From assembly GCF_000022905.1 (NCBI RefSeq), contig NC_012590.1, forward strand, positions 2,170,001-2,234,000: a stretch of DNA of 64,000 nucleotides, read 5' to 3'. The notes under the pieces were generated by a model. It saw nothing but the letters and a program-made list of their open reading frames with translations. It ran no database searches and was not told the origin of the DNA. Shown here in pieces: positions 8,628-15,869 of this stretch. The position numbers and the translations under genes are program-made. Every line of letters begins with the position of its first letter. Within the stretch, counting starts at the first letter, position 1. Source of the DNA: Corynebacterium aurimucosum ATCC 700975 (GTDB lineage Bacteria > Actinomycetota > Actinomycetes > Mycobacteriales > Mycobacteriaceae).

Positions 8628-10613
8628 TCAGCTTCTCGGTCGTTCGCGGTGCGACCATCGGGTGAGGTGCTCGTGGTTATTGACGTGCTCCCGGATGCGC
8701 CGGTTCCACCCTTTCGTTTTGGCGCGGGCAGTGTCCCGGTCAAGTGGGGAGAGAGCTACGGCCTCGCGGCGTTTCCAGCGGCGGAGTTGCCGCTCCATGT
8801 ACCGCTGCTGTTGTGTCGCCTTGTACTTACGTTTGTTCTCAGCGGGGCTATCCATCGGGACCTGTGGTGTTGGGTCGCCCGGGGTGTAGGCGGTATCGCG
8901 GTGCCGACAGTTGTGTACTACAATTCCATTCAAAGCATAGAAACCTAGTTCGGTTTGGAAGTCGTACGCATGGCCCCTAAATATGAATTTCTCGACACTA
9001 ACCACCTCGTCCGACTCCACAACGCCGGGCACAGCTGCACAGACATCGGACGGATGTTCGGAGTCTCCAGGTCGACGGTAGGAAAGCGCCTCAAGGCTGC
9101 CGGTCTCCCGCCCATCAAGGCCCGGCGCAACATCAACATCCCCGAAGTTATCGACCTGTACGAAACCGGCCTCAGCTGCGAGCAGATTGGCTCCCAGCTT
9201 GGGGTTAGCGGCACCACCATTAGGCGACGCCTCAAGAAGGAAGGCATCACCTTGAGGCAAGGCCCCTCCTACCGGAGTAGCAACTCCATGGAGCAGCGAA
9301 TGAAGACCGCTATGACCAACTGCTTCGCCCCTACCCATATCGGGCCAAACGAAACGCACTTCGCCGGTTTCCTTAACGATCTTGGTGTCGGGTACAGGCA
9401 GCAAACAGTCATCGGCCATTACAACGTCGACTTCACCCTTGAGAAACTGCCTGTCGTCATTGAAGTGGTATCCGGAGGTAGTAGCGCTAGTGCTCGTGCC
9501 ATAGCGTTTGAGCGAAGCAAATTCATCCTCAACAGTGGCTGGCATCTCTTCGAGCTTCGGCTCACCTCCGATAACGGGTACCGTCCGGTCACTCTCGACG
9601 GTGTTGAAAAGATGATCGCCTACGCGGATGCTCTCGGCAGTACGCCACCCTCTGCTGGTAAGTATCGGGTGTTCAGGGGAGACGGTCGCCTTGTGTCCCT
9701 TCGCGGTGCGAATCGTGAACGCTGGGCCGAAGTAGGTGCCCTTTGATGCGCCTACGGTTCCGGCGAAGGTGTCGATAGTCTGCTCTCCTCCGAGGATTGC
9801 GTTGGGGTGGTGATATCCCTTGCTGATTGCACCCCTCAGCGTGTCCTTGACATGCACCGTCACCTGCTCCCCCGTCGCCGGGTCTACCATCTCACGTACC
9901 CCTGCCCCGCCCGAGATCGCCAAAAGTTGATTCTGGAACGGGTAGCACTGCGGCGCCGAGGCCGTGTGCCACGAAGCGCGCACCAGCTCCACACCGGCCT
10001 GCTCATAACCGGATAGGTGCCCCTCCTGGGTGGCCTGATTCCTCATCGTCCTTACGGACATGTCCACGTAGGAGTCAAGCGCCCATTTACGCCCGGCCCT
10101 ATCCACAAATGCGGTGATGCCCCTGTCGGCGTATTGGTTGAGGGCGTGCCTCATTGCTGCCCTATGGTCAGCCCCGGCAATAATCGAGGACTGTACCGTC
10201 TGGGCGGTGATACTGCGGTACACGTCGGAGACTTCACGGACGACCCTGAGATGTGTGGACGCTATCGCCTGCGAGGCGCCGGTGGCCGCTACCTGTACGG
10301 CTGACAGGGCGGCCACGGTGGGTATCGCCTCAGCACTGCGCCCCACATCTTCTAGGACTCCGAGCATCGCGGCCTTAAACTCCGCCACGGCCAACTCCTC
10401 GACCATGCTGGTGGTCTTAGCCCCAGCGGCGGTAAGGATACGACGGGCCCGCTCTAAGAGCTTCCGAACCTCAGCGTCGCGGTAGAGGAGCCGGTTAACA
10501 TCCTCATAGGTGCCGTGCTTAATAGCTGCCGAGAGCTCACGAAGGATCAGTATTTCCGCGTCCTCATAGAGGCGCACAAGGCGGGCAGCCTGCCTGTCTT
10601 TACTGTCCGCCAT
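8628..10613 (-). CDS. MuF-type minor capsid protein interrupted by an intein
   Basis: 661 aa precursor. Residues 1-271 and 569-661 are the extein, a minor capsid protein of the Mu gpF / Phage_min_cap2 kind that sits inside the head at the portal. Its signature HPNCRH is split, with N271 joined to A272 of the intein and C569 restoring CRH after N568. Splicing would give a 364-aa protein. It is 3 bp downstream of the portal gene. The C-terminus is very basic (RRWKRREAV). A second gene is encoded antisense within the intein part. Confidence 0.9.
   Translation of the reverse strand: MADSKDRQAARLVRLYEDAEILILRELSAAIKHGTYEDVNRLLYRDAEVRKLLERARRILTAAGAKTTSMVEELAVAEFKAAMLGVLEDVGRSAEAIPTVAALSAVQVAATGASQAIASTHLRVVREVSDVYRSITAQTVQSSIIAGADHRAAMRHALNQYADRGITAFVDRAGRKWALDSYVDMSVRTMRNQATQEGHLSGYEQAGVELVRASWHTASAPQCYPFQNQLLAISGGAGVREMVDPATGEQVTVHVKDTLRGAISKGYHHPNAILGGEQTIDTFAGTVGASKGTYFGPAFTIRTAKGHKATVSPEHPILTSRGWRTAESIRVGDHLFNTVESDRTVPVIGGEPKLEEMPATVEDEFASLKRYGTSTSATTSGYHFNDDRQFLKGEVDVVMADDCLLPVPDTKIVKETGEVRFVWPDMGRGEAVGHSGLHSLLHGVATPVGGALPQGDAFLLEASPNGGAANPKLGANLLAAEAGFVQVDNFGDVDVAPGLDGRETGSLEALSYRRPGDSEHPSDVCAAVPGVVESDEVVSVEKFIFRGHAYDFQTELGFYALNGIVVHNCRHRDTAYTPGDPTPQVPMDSPAENKRKYKATQQQRYMERQLRRWKRREAVALSPLDRDTARAKTKGWNRRIREHVNNHEHLTRWSHRERPRS
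8910..9800 (-). other. Intein in the minor capsid protein (Ala1, HN|C junction)
   Basis: 297-aa intein, residues 272-568 of the precursor. Block A starts AILGGEQTIDT with Ala instead of Cys or Ser. Block B is TVSPEHPILT (His315). Block F is GHAYDFQTELGFYALNG and block G IVVHN before Cys569. Ala1 with Asp in block F and Cys+1 fits class 2 inteins, in which Cys+1 attacks directly. The middle part reads YHFNDDRQFLKGEVDVV and lacks a recognisable in-frame endonuclease. The insertion is at the most conserved extein motif, HPN|CRH. Confidence 0.88.
8970..9746 (+). CDS. Antisense nested homing endonuclease candidate (HTH + PD-(D/E)XK/Vsr-like)
   Basis: 258 aa on the plus strand, entirely inside the intein coding region of the minus strand. 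ATG 8970 has GGAAG 8 nt upstream; a TTG at 8955 is an alternative. Two resolvase-like helix-turn-helix units occur: SCTDIGRMFGVSRSTVGKRL and SCEQIGSQLGVSGTTIRRRL. A Vsr/DUF559-like nuclease core follows, with THFAGFLNDLGV, GHYNVDFTLEKLPVVIEVV and SGWHLFELRL. HTH plus Vsr-like nuclease is a known homing endonuclease design. Each codon is the exact reverse complement of an intein codon. The function is inferred; coding is supported by two intact domains. Confidence 0.75.
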   Translation: MAPKYEFLDTNHLVRLHNAGHSCTDIGRMFGVSRSTVGKRLKAAGLPPIKARRNINIPEVIDLYETGLSCEQIGSQLGVSGTTIRRRLKKEGITLRQGPSYRSSNSMEQRMKTAMTNCFAPTHIGPNETHFAGFLNDLGVGYRQQTVIGHYNVDFTLEKLPVVIEVVSGGSSASARAIAFERSKFILNSGWHLFELRLTSDNGYRPVTLDGVEKMIAYADALGSTPPSAGKYRVFRGDGRLVSLRGANRERWAEVGAL

Positions 10614-10616
10614 GGG

Positions 10617-12191
10617 CTACTCACTATCGGATAGTGGGGCCATATCCTCACCCAGCCCAAGAAGCGGGTCCTGCGGCATGGCGGCGGCCTGGTCCTGCTT
10701 GATTCTGAGCTCCTCAGCCTCGACCTCCTCCGGCGTCCACTCGGGGTGCAGCTTTGTGAGGGCGGCGCGGATAGACATGAGCCCGCTCGTGTACACGGTG
10801 GTGACACTGCCGGTCAGCTCTTGCTCGGAGACCTCTATCTGGTCCGGGAGGGACACGACCACGGGTTTGGTTGGTGGCGTGTAGCCGTTCAGCAACGCGT
10901 CCATGTGGAGATAGGCGGTGAGGATGTGAGAGAGGTGGGCGCGCTCGTGGCGGCCCTTCGTGTCGGCGGTGGCGCGGGTGCGTCGGGTGCGGGCCCGTGT
11001 CTCCGTTGCCGTCATCTCACCAGTTGCCTGAGCGTCCATGTCTACGGTGAAGGGAGATAGGCCCAGCGCGGATACAGCCTTACGGATACCGGAGTCGATG
11101 AGAGTGAGGTATTGCTCCACACGCATGTCGAATTGGATCTGCTCGAAGGTTGGCTTCGCTTCAACGCTGGCGGACATTGACGCCTTGTACACGTCGCGGA
11201 ACCAATCGAGGTACGAGCCCTGCCCCGGCCCGTCACTCTCTAGGAGTTCCTCGGAGACAAAGAGACGCCCGCGTGCTGCCTCAACCTCGTGTTGAAGTTG
11301 TGACCAATTATGGTCGATGTTCTCGAAGATTCCCGCTGCACGCGCCACATCCGACGTGTGGTAGTAGCGCAGTAGTTTCTTCTGCCGCCAGGCGTGGCGT
11401 GGCCTGTAGTTGTCCAGCATGTCGGCGGTAATGAGCCCCGAGCCGGTTGGGAGAATAGTCCCCTCCCGTAGGCCCTCAAGCTCCATGAGATACGCGGCTT
11501 CCGGTATCTCGTCATAGGGCACCGGGTGGCCGAGACTACTGTCTGACCCCTTGAACAACTGGTATTCAATCTGGCCCGGCGTGTGCCGCTGGAGGAGGCG
11601 GAAATAGTCATCGTCGTGCTGGTAGGTGTCCCAGAATAGGATCGCTATCTGGCGCCCGTTCTCAAACTCGGCCATGCCGTTATCCGCGTCAACCCACTCA
11701 ATCCATGGGTGCGGGTCCACTGATTGATTCCATACCACGCGGCCATATACCCAGCCGTGTGACCCGGCTCTGTAGACCGCGCCCCACCAGTCGGAGGCGA
11801 AGCGGTCTGAGGATACGAGACGGTCTAGGGCCTCGGCTGCCTCCATGTTGCCCTCATCCTCGGCGGAGAGTTTTGCCTGCGGTGGTTTGCCTGCCATGTA
11901 GTCAGCTAGGGCGGTGGTGAGCTCGTCAGCAATGGGCAAATGATGCGTCACAAGGTGAGACGCTTCGGGGGTGCTGCGCTGTGGTTTGCCAAGGAAAGCG
12001 CGGGATGCTGCACCGACCACACCGCCGTTGAACTGGGTGCGGTGGGTGTATGGCCTGCCATTCTGCCTAGCCCGACGCTCATTAATGACGTCTGTATCGC
12101 CGGAGATTAGCGCATCGTCACGGCGGATTGCCTCAAGTGCCGGGGCGTATTCCTCGGGTGGCCACGGCGTGTTTGGGGCGGGCATTGGCAT
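10617..12191 (-). CDS. Portal protein (SPP1 gp6-like)
   Basis: 524 aa, forms the dodecameric portal through which DNA is packaged. ATG 12191 follows AAGGAGGAA; longer readings upstream run through a structured non-coding gap. Visible features are the N-terminal INERRARQNGRPYTHRTQFN, the beta-domain WNQSVDPHPWIEWVDADNG, the stem/crown helices SGIRKAVSALGLSPFTVDMD, and an acidic C-terminus. It lies between terL and the MuF gene in standard order. Confidence 0.9.
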   Translation of the reverse strand: MPMPAPNTPWPPEEYAPALEAIRRDDALISGDTDVINERRARQNGRPYTHRTQFNGGVVGAASRAFLGKPQRSTPEASHLVTHHLPIADELTTALADYMAGKPPQAKLSAEDEGNMEAAEALDRLVSSDRFASDWWGAVYRAGSHGWVYGRVVWNQSVDPHPWIEWVDADNGMAEFENGRQIAILFWDTYQHDDDYFRLLQRHTPGQIEYQLFKGSDSSLGHPVPYDEIPEAAYLMELEGLREGTILPTGSGLITADMLDNYRPRHAWRQKKLLRYYHTSDVARAAGIFENIDHNWSQLQHEVEAARGRLFVSEELLESDGPGQGSYLDWFRDVYKASMSASVEAKPTFEQIQFDMRVEQYLTLIDSGIRKAVSALGLSPFTVDMDAQATGEMTATETRARTRRTRATADTKGRHERAHLSHILTAYLHMDALLNGYTPPTKPVVVSLPDQIEVSEQELTGSVTTVYTSGLMSIRAALTKLHPEWTPEEVEAEELRIKQDQAAAMPQDPLLGLGEDMAPLSDSE

Positions 12192-12224
12192 GGGTGTTCC
12201 TCCTTGGCTACGTCTGCCGGGGTG

Positions 12225-12394
12225 GTGCAAGGGCGCAGCCCCCGTCAACCGCCGAAGTTGGCGACGGAGCGCGCAGCCTAGCCGTTGGGGAACGAGCGCG
12301 GATAGTGGCCTATCCGACCCTATGGCGGCCGACGATTGGCTGGCGCGGGGTGGCTTACGTGCCCGAGAATGCGAACGACACAACGCCCTTGCAC
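12225..12394 (-). ncRNA. Candidate structured RNA between terL and portal
   Basis: The 211-bp gap 12192-12402 has no convincing gene. It is closed by an 11-bp perfect inverted repeat, GTGCAAGGGCG (12225-12235) and CGCCCTTGCAC (12384-12394). Inside are further hairpins: CCGTC..GCC/GGC..GACGG (12242-12267), CGTT-GGGG-AACG (12283-12294) and CGGATAG-TGGC-CTATCCG (12299-12316). It could be a leader element, processing structure or packaging-related RNA; no known family is recognised. Confidence 0.45.
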
Positions 12395-12402
12395 GGCTAT
12401 GA

Positions 12403-14658
12403 CTATGCGGCCGTCTGGGGTGCGGTCAGCTGGGCCCTCAGCTTCTCAACGTGACGCCCCCACAAGTGGCGGGACGAGTACACGGCGTACCGCATGGCGT
12501 CGCAGTTGTGGGTGACCAAGCCCTCGGCGAGGTAAGTGTGTGCCCCGGCAACGGTGAGGTTATACACCGGCTCGGTTCTTTCTTCTTCGGTAACCTCCAG
12601 CACACGCACGGGAACAGCACGCAGCTCGGGAATACTTACTGGTTGTGAACTCTTCACCGCAGTAGGCGCAGGTTCGTTGCTCATTATCGACACCGGATGC
12701 GCGTCGCCAAGCGGACTTGCAAGAGTTGCTACAGAATCGGGCGATTCTATTAGTTGCTGCGACCGTGAAGCAGGTACCGCAGTGTTCACACGTGTATTGA
12801 CGCTCAACGAGACACTTGCCGAGTGAGTTAGCCCAGTGCCGGGAGTGCCACTCGTGCCCTTCGCTGCTGGCGTGCCATTCCTTTGTAAGTTCACGGATAC
12901 GGGCAAGATGCTGCTGGTTGCTGCCTGCCCACTCCGGATCAGACTGGTTGATGCCCGCATGGTAGCGAGAGTGCTCCGAAGCGCTAACGAGTTGAAGATT
13001 CTCAGGCCGGTTGTCCAAGGTGTCATGGTTGATGTGGTGGACGTGATAGCCTTCCGGGATTTCTTCTCGGTTGTGGTGGTCGCGCCAGATTTCGCGGTGA
13101 AGGTAATCGACTCCGCGTTGTTTGTCCCCAACGCCGGGCACGAAGTATTTGCGGTGTGCGGGCACTGGCGAATCTGGGTAGCGGCGGAATCGGATTCCTT
13201 TGTAGGTGATGGTTTCGGAGCGTGCCATGAGGTTAGTGCTTGTCCTTTCTGAATGTCCCCAAGTTGCACCCACTGGCCGTTAACGAGCATGGGGTGGTTC
13301 GGGGTGCCGGTGATGCTTCTGCCGTCTGATAGATGAAGCGTGATGGTGTGTGCAGCCGGGTTGGTCATCTCGTGCGCAGCAATTGGGAACACGCCCAGGG
13401 GCGTGGCCACGAGGTCACCGACGTTGAGGGTGTCTAAGCGTTGTGGGCCGGTTGGGGTGGCGATCATTGTGCTGCCGACCAGGCAGTGGTCGTCTAGTTC
13501 CTTTACCGGGGCGTCCTTGCCGCGTTCTGCCGCTGAGGCGTCCCACCTGTAGCCGGGTATCTCCTCAATGAGTCTCTTGCAGTCCTGGGCGATGGTGAGT
13601 GCCCCGCTGGTGAGTAGCGAGTCAACCTGCCGGATACCATCAACAACGCTGTTATCAGCCTTAGTAGTCCTGACTTTTCGGCGGCGGAGCTCCTCATGGA
13701 ATGAGGCGGCGGCAGGGTCGATATATAGACCCTTAGGCTGGTTCGGTAGGGTGCTCAGCCACTCTTGTAGGGAGTCCGCTAGTTCTCCGTCTGTGAGGCG
13801 TGTACGGCCCCCTAGGCCCGTTGTTTGAGGCGACCACTCGTGTGTTACCTGTAGCCCGTCCTCGGTCACGGTGAGCGCGTACCCAGCCGAAGGGTGATTG
13901 GTTCCGTAGTCAATTCCGACAGCCAGCACAGTCCCCACGGCCCGGCCTTTCACCATGGTGTCCGGGTCCCATGATTCATACACCGCGCCCTCGGCAGCGG
14001 CCCACTCGCCCCGAATCATGCGGCGGTAGAAGATACCCGTATAGGACGCCTTCATGCGCTCCTTGTACTCCTCGGTGAGGCCTGGGTTATCGTCCATTGT
14101 GAACAGGCGGGCGTAGGTGTCGGTCTCGCCCGGCTTGTCGATAAAGTTCGTCTTGAGGTAGTGGGCCGGTGTTGCCGGGTTGGTGGTGGCGAACACTCGA
14201 GGGGGGTTTGGGTTGCCCGTGGCGCGCATGCGTGACCAGAGCATTTCCCACACGTTTTCCGGGCAAAGAGTCAACTCGTCATAAAAGAGGAGCTGGTAGG
14301 TGCCGCCTCGAATCCTGCCCTCAGCCCCCTGGTCGTTCACCCCGATGACCTGAACCTCGCGGCCGAAGATGGTAGCCGTCGGGTTGCGCCTCACGTAGTG
14401 GATGAAGGGGGCGGCGGTCGCAAAGATAGGCTCCGTCTGCAGGGGCATGAACACGTTCTGGTAGATCGCGTCAAGTGATTTTCCGCAGATGACGATACTG
14501 CCGGACTTACCGGCCTGCTTTATCTCTCCGAGCATCATGAATAGCCAGGCGAGTGTCTTACCGGATGACACGGAGCCGTACCAGATATTGAGGGCGTGGG
14601 TTGAGTGTGCGATAGCGGTGACCTGCCCCCGCGAGAAACGGAAACCCTCGTTACTCAT
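12403..14658 (-). CDS. Terminase large subunit containing an intein
   Basis: 751 aa precursor. Extein residues 1-391 and 719-751. The ATPase has Walker A YGSVSSGKT (27-35), Walker B LLFYDELTL and the coupling motif TTNPATPAHYLK. The nuclease has GIDYGTNHPS (Asp249), YIDPAAAS (Asp314) and the last acidic motif split at DDH|CDAMRYA. Splicing would leave about 424 aa. The start overlaps terS by 8 bp. It packages phage DNA into the head with terS and portal. Confidence 0.93.
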   Translation of the reverse strand: MSNEGFRFSRGQVTAIAHSTHALNIWYGSVSSGKTLAWLFMMLGEIKQAGKSGSIVICGKSLDAIYQNVFMPLQTEPIFATAAPFIHYVRRNPTATIFGREVQVIGVNDQGAEGRIRGGTYQLLFYDELTLCPENVWEMLWSRMRATGNPNPPRVFATTNPATPAHYLKTNFIDKPGETDTYARLFTMDDNPGLTEEYKERMKASYTGIFYRRMIRGEWAAAEGAVYESWDPDTMVKGRAVGTVLAVGIDYGTNHPSAGYALTVTEDGLQVTHEWSPQTTGLGGRTRLTDGELADSLQEWLSTLPNQPKGLYIDPAAASFHEELRRRKVRTTKADNSVVDGIRQVDSLLTSGALTIAQDCKRLIEEIPGYRWDASAAERGKDAPVKELDDHCLVGSTMIATPTGPQRLDTLNVGDLVATPLGVFPIAAHEMTNPAAHTITLHLSDGRSITGTPNHPMLVNGQWVQLGDIQKGQALTSWHAPKPSPTKESDSAATQIRQCPHTANTSCPALGTNNAESITFTAKSGATTTTEKKSRKAITSTTSTMTPWTTGLRIFNSLALRSTLATMRASTSLIRSGQAATSSILPVSVNLQRNGTPAAKGTSGTPGTGLTHSASVSLSVNTRVNTAVPASRSQQLIESPDSVATLASPLGDAHPVSIMSNEPAPTAVKSSQPVSIPELRAVPVRVLEVTEEERTEPVYNLTVAGAHTYLAEGLVTHNCDAMRYAVYSSRHLWGRHVEKLRAQLTAPQTAA
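12505..13485 (-). other. Class 1 intein in terminase large subunit
   Basis: 327 aa, residues 392-718. Block A is CLVGSTMIATPTGPQRLDTL with Cys1, block B is SITGTPNHPMLVNGQW, block F is EPVYNLTVAGAHTYLAEGL, and block G is VTHN before Cys719. The middle in this frame (about residues 480-680) is Ser/Thr/Ala/Pro-rich low-complexity sequence with no endonuclease motif. In the -1 frame the same DNA encodes an HNH protein. The in-frame linker therefore looks like a by-product of the other gene. Confidence 0.92.
12560..13228 (-). CDS. HNH homing endonuclease nested out of frame in the terL intein
   Basis: 222 aa from ATG 13228; GTG 13273 is an alternative, and AAAGGA lies 14 nt before ATG 13228. HNH core: LHREIWRDHHNREEIPEGYH then VHHINHDTLDNRPENLQLVS (His44, His64-65, Asn73/77). 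Two zinc-ribbon units follow: CEHCGTCF..RFCSNSCKSAW and CAYCGEEF..ACCSRACAGG. It is in the -1 frame relative to the intein and lies wholly within it. It probably cleaves intein-free terL genes to drive intein homing. Expression could be by internal initiation or frameshift. Confidence 0.88.
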   Translation of the reverse strand: MARSETITYKGIRFRRYPDSPVPAHRKYFVPGVGDKQRGVDYLHREIWRDHHNREEIPEGYHVHHINHDTLDNRPENLQLVSASEHSRYHAGINQSDPEWAGSNQQHLARIRELTKEWHASSEGHEWHSRHWANSLGKCLVERQYTCEHCGTCFTVAATNRIARFCSNSCKSAWRRASGVDNEQRTCAYCGEEFTTSKYSRAACCSRACAGGYRRRKNRAGV

Positions 14659-15073
14659 CGTCTAGCGTCGCACCCATAGCCTCGATACTTGCCCGGAAGC
14701 TTGTGATAGCCGAGGCGAACTCATCACCGCCTGTAACCTCAATGTCGAGCTTCACGGCGCCCTCCAGCCCCCATAGTTGGGCGAGTTGCTTATTAATGTC
14801 GAGGATAAGGCGGGCGGCCTTAATGTCCCCATCCAGTGCTCGTTTCCAGTAGGCGGCGTGTAGGCGGTTGAGACGCCTGGTGAGTTTAGCGAAGACGTGC
14901 CGAGCCTGGTCTGGCCGGGCATCCTCCATGGCTCGCTCGTAGTCGTTCCTAGCCTGCGTGTAGCTAATTCCGAGCTGCTTTGCGATGACCTCGAAGGTGG
15001 CTCCGCCGTCGTGCAGTGTGACGACTTTGGCGGCGCGTTCGGCGCGTTTAGGGGTCATGCCTCGTTTAGCCAT
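14651..15073 (-). CDS. Terminase small subunit
   Basis: 140 aa. A helix-turn-helix at about residues 25-50 (TFEVIAKQLGISYTQARNDY) binds the packaging site. A helical middle (RLNRLHAAYWKRALDGDIKA) and a C-terminal segment for contact with the large subunit follow. Overlaps terL by 8 bp. Confidence 0.85.
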   Translation of the reverse strand: MAKRGMTPKRAERAAKVVTLHDGGATFEVIAKQLGISYTQARNDYERAMEDARPDQARHVFAKLTRRLNRLHAAYWKRALDGDIKAARLILDINKQLAQLWGLEGAVKLDIEVTGGDEFASAITSFRASIEAMGATLDDE

Positions 15074-15131
15074 TGGTGTCTCCTATTTAGCTTATTATCA
15101 GTAGTTCATGGGGTCAGATGATGCTTGGGTG

Positions 15132-15440
15132 CTACTGGTTCTTGTGGGTTCCTTTCCAGATGCGTTGTATCCCGCCGTGTCGTGGCCCGTGGGTTGATTG
15201 CCTGTATCCGATGGGGGTGATGGTCCCGTTGGTTCTCCAGGCGGAGAAGAGGCCGCCCCAGGCGTTGTTGTGTGCTGGGGTGAGTCCGTCGGGTATGAGG
15301 GCGCGTACATCGTCGGCGGTGAAGGGCTGGCCGGTGGCGGCTAGTTGTTTGATTGCTTTGTCGGCGTGGTGTGCCCAGTCTCCGAGGGCGTGGCATTCCC
15401 GCATGTATGGGGCTTGTATGAGTTGCAGCTGTTCCATCAT
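15132..15440 (-). CDS. Small phage protein of unknown function
   Basis: 102 aa from ATG 15440. Longer in-frame readings overlap the upstream gene and are Arg/Pro rich, so the inner ATG is preferred. The sequence TADDVRALIPDGLTPAHNNA and GGIQRIWKGTHKNQ has a winged-helix-like look often seen in phage proteins beside terminase or resolvase genes. No activity can be assigned. Confidence 0.6.
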   Translation of the reverse strand: MMEQLQLIQAPYMRECHALGDWAHHADKAIKQLAATGQPFTADDVRALIPDGLTPAHNNAWGGLFSAWRTNGTITPIGYRQSTHGPRHGGIQRIWKGTHKNQ

Positions 15441-15474
15441 GGCTGAGTGTGCCGGGCGGGGTGTCGCGGTCGGT

Positions 15475-15687
15475 TTAGCCTTCTTTCTCCTCGGCGTAGT
15501 GCATGGCGGTGTAGGTGGTTTGGCGGCGGACGATGCGGACGTCCGGGATGCCACTCATGGTGTGGATTGGTGCGGTTCCTCTTGCCTGGCCGAGGGTTGC
15601 GTGTTCGGAGAGGATCACCATCTTCCTGTGGTTGAAGCGGTCCCCTTGCTTGCTCACGCATAGCCATGTGGTGTCGGTGTGGCTCAT
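15475..15687 (-). CDS. Small hypothetical protein
   Basis: 70 aa, ATG 15687 overlapping the upstream stop (ATGA). Sequence MSHTDTTWLCVSKQGDRFNH. Coupled translation with its neighbours. Not recognised. Confidence 0.55.
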   Translation of the reverse strand: MSHTDTTWLCVSKQGDRFNHRKMVILSEHATLGQARGTAPIHTMSGIPDVRIVRRQTTYTAMHYAEEKEG

Positions 15688-15869
15688 GGGGCGTCTCGGT
15701 AGTCGATGGTTTTCCACACGCCGGGGGCGTAGGTGCGGGTGGTGTCGCCGTTCTTGTCTATGATGTTGAGCTCTCCCGCCTCCCCGATTGTTGCGGTGAG
15801 GGCGTCCCAGCGTTCCTCCTCCCAGACGGTTACGACCCCAGTCTGGACGTAGGTGACGATGATGTTCAC
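15684..15869 (-). CDS. Small hypothetical protein
   Basis: 61 aa starting at GTG 15869, whose G is shared with the upstream ParB-like gene's stop. Beta-rich sequence with EEERWDALTATIGEAGEL. Not recognised; part of the ParB/formyltransferase transcription unit. Confidence 0.55.
   Translation of the reverse strand: MNIIVTYVQTGVVTVWEEERWDALTATIGEAGELNIIDKNGDTTRTYAPGVWKTIDYRDAP

Noticed and set aside
8945..9250. Third frame on the minus strand within the min-cap intein
   Set aside because: It has no domain similarity, unlike the plus-strand endonuclease and the intein frame that share the region.
8910..9800. Class 3 intein assignment for the min-cap intein
   Set aside because: Class 3 needs a Cys in block F; this one has Asp (AYDF). 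The Trp after block B is not at the expected place.
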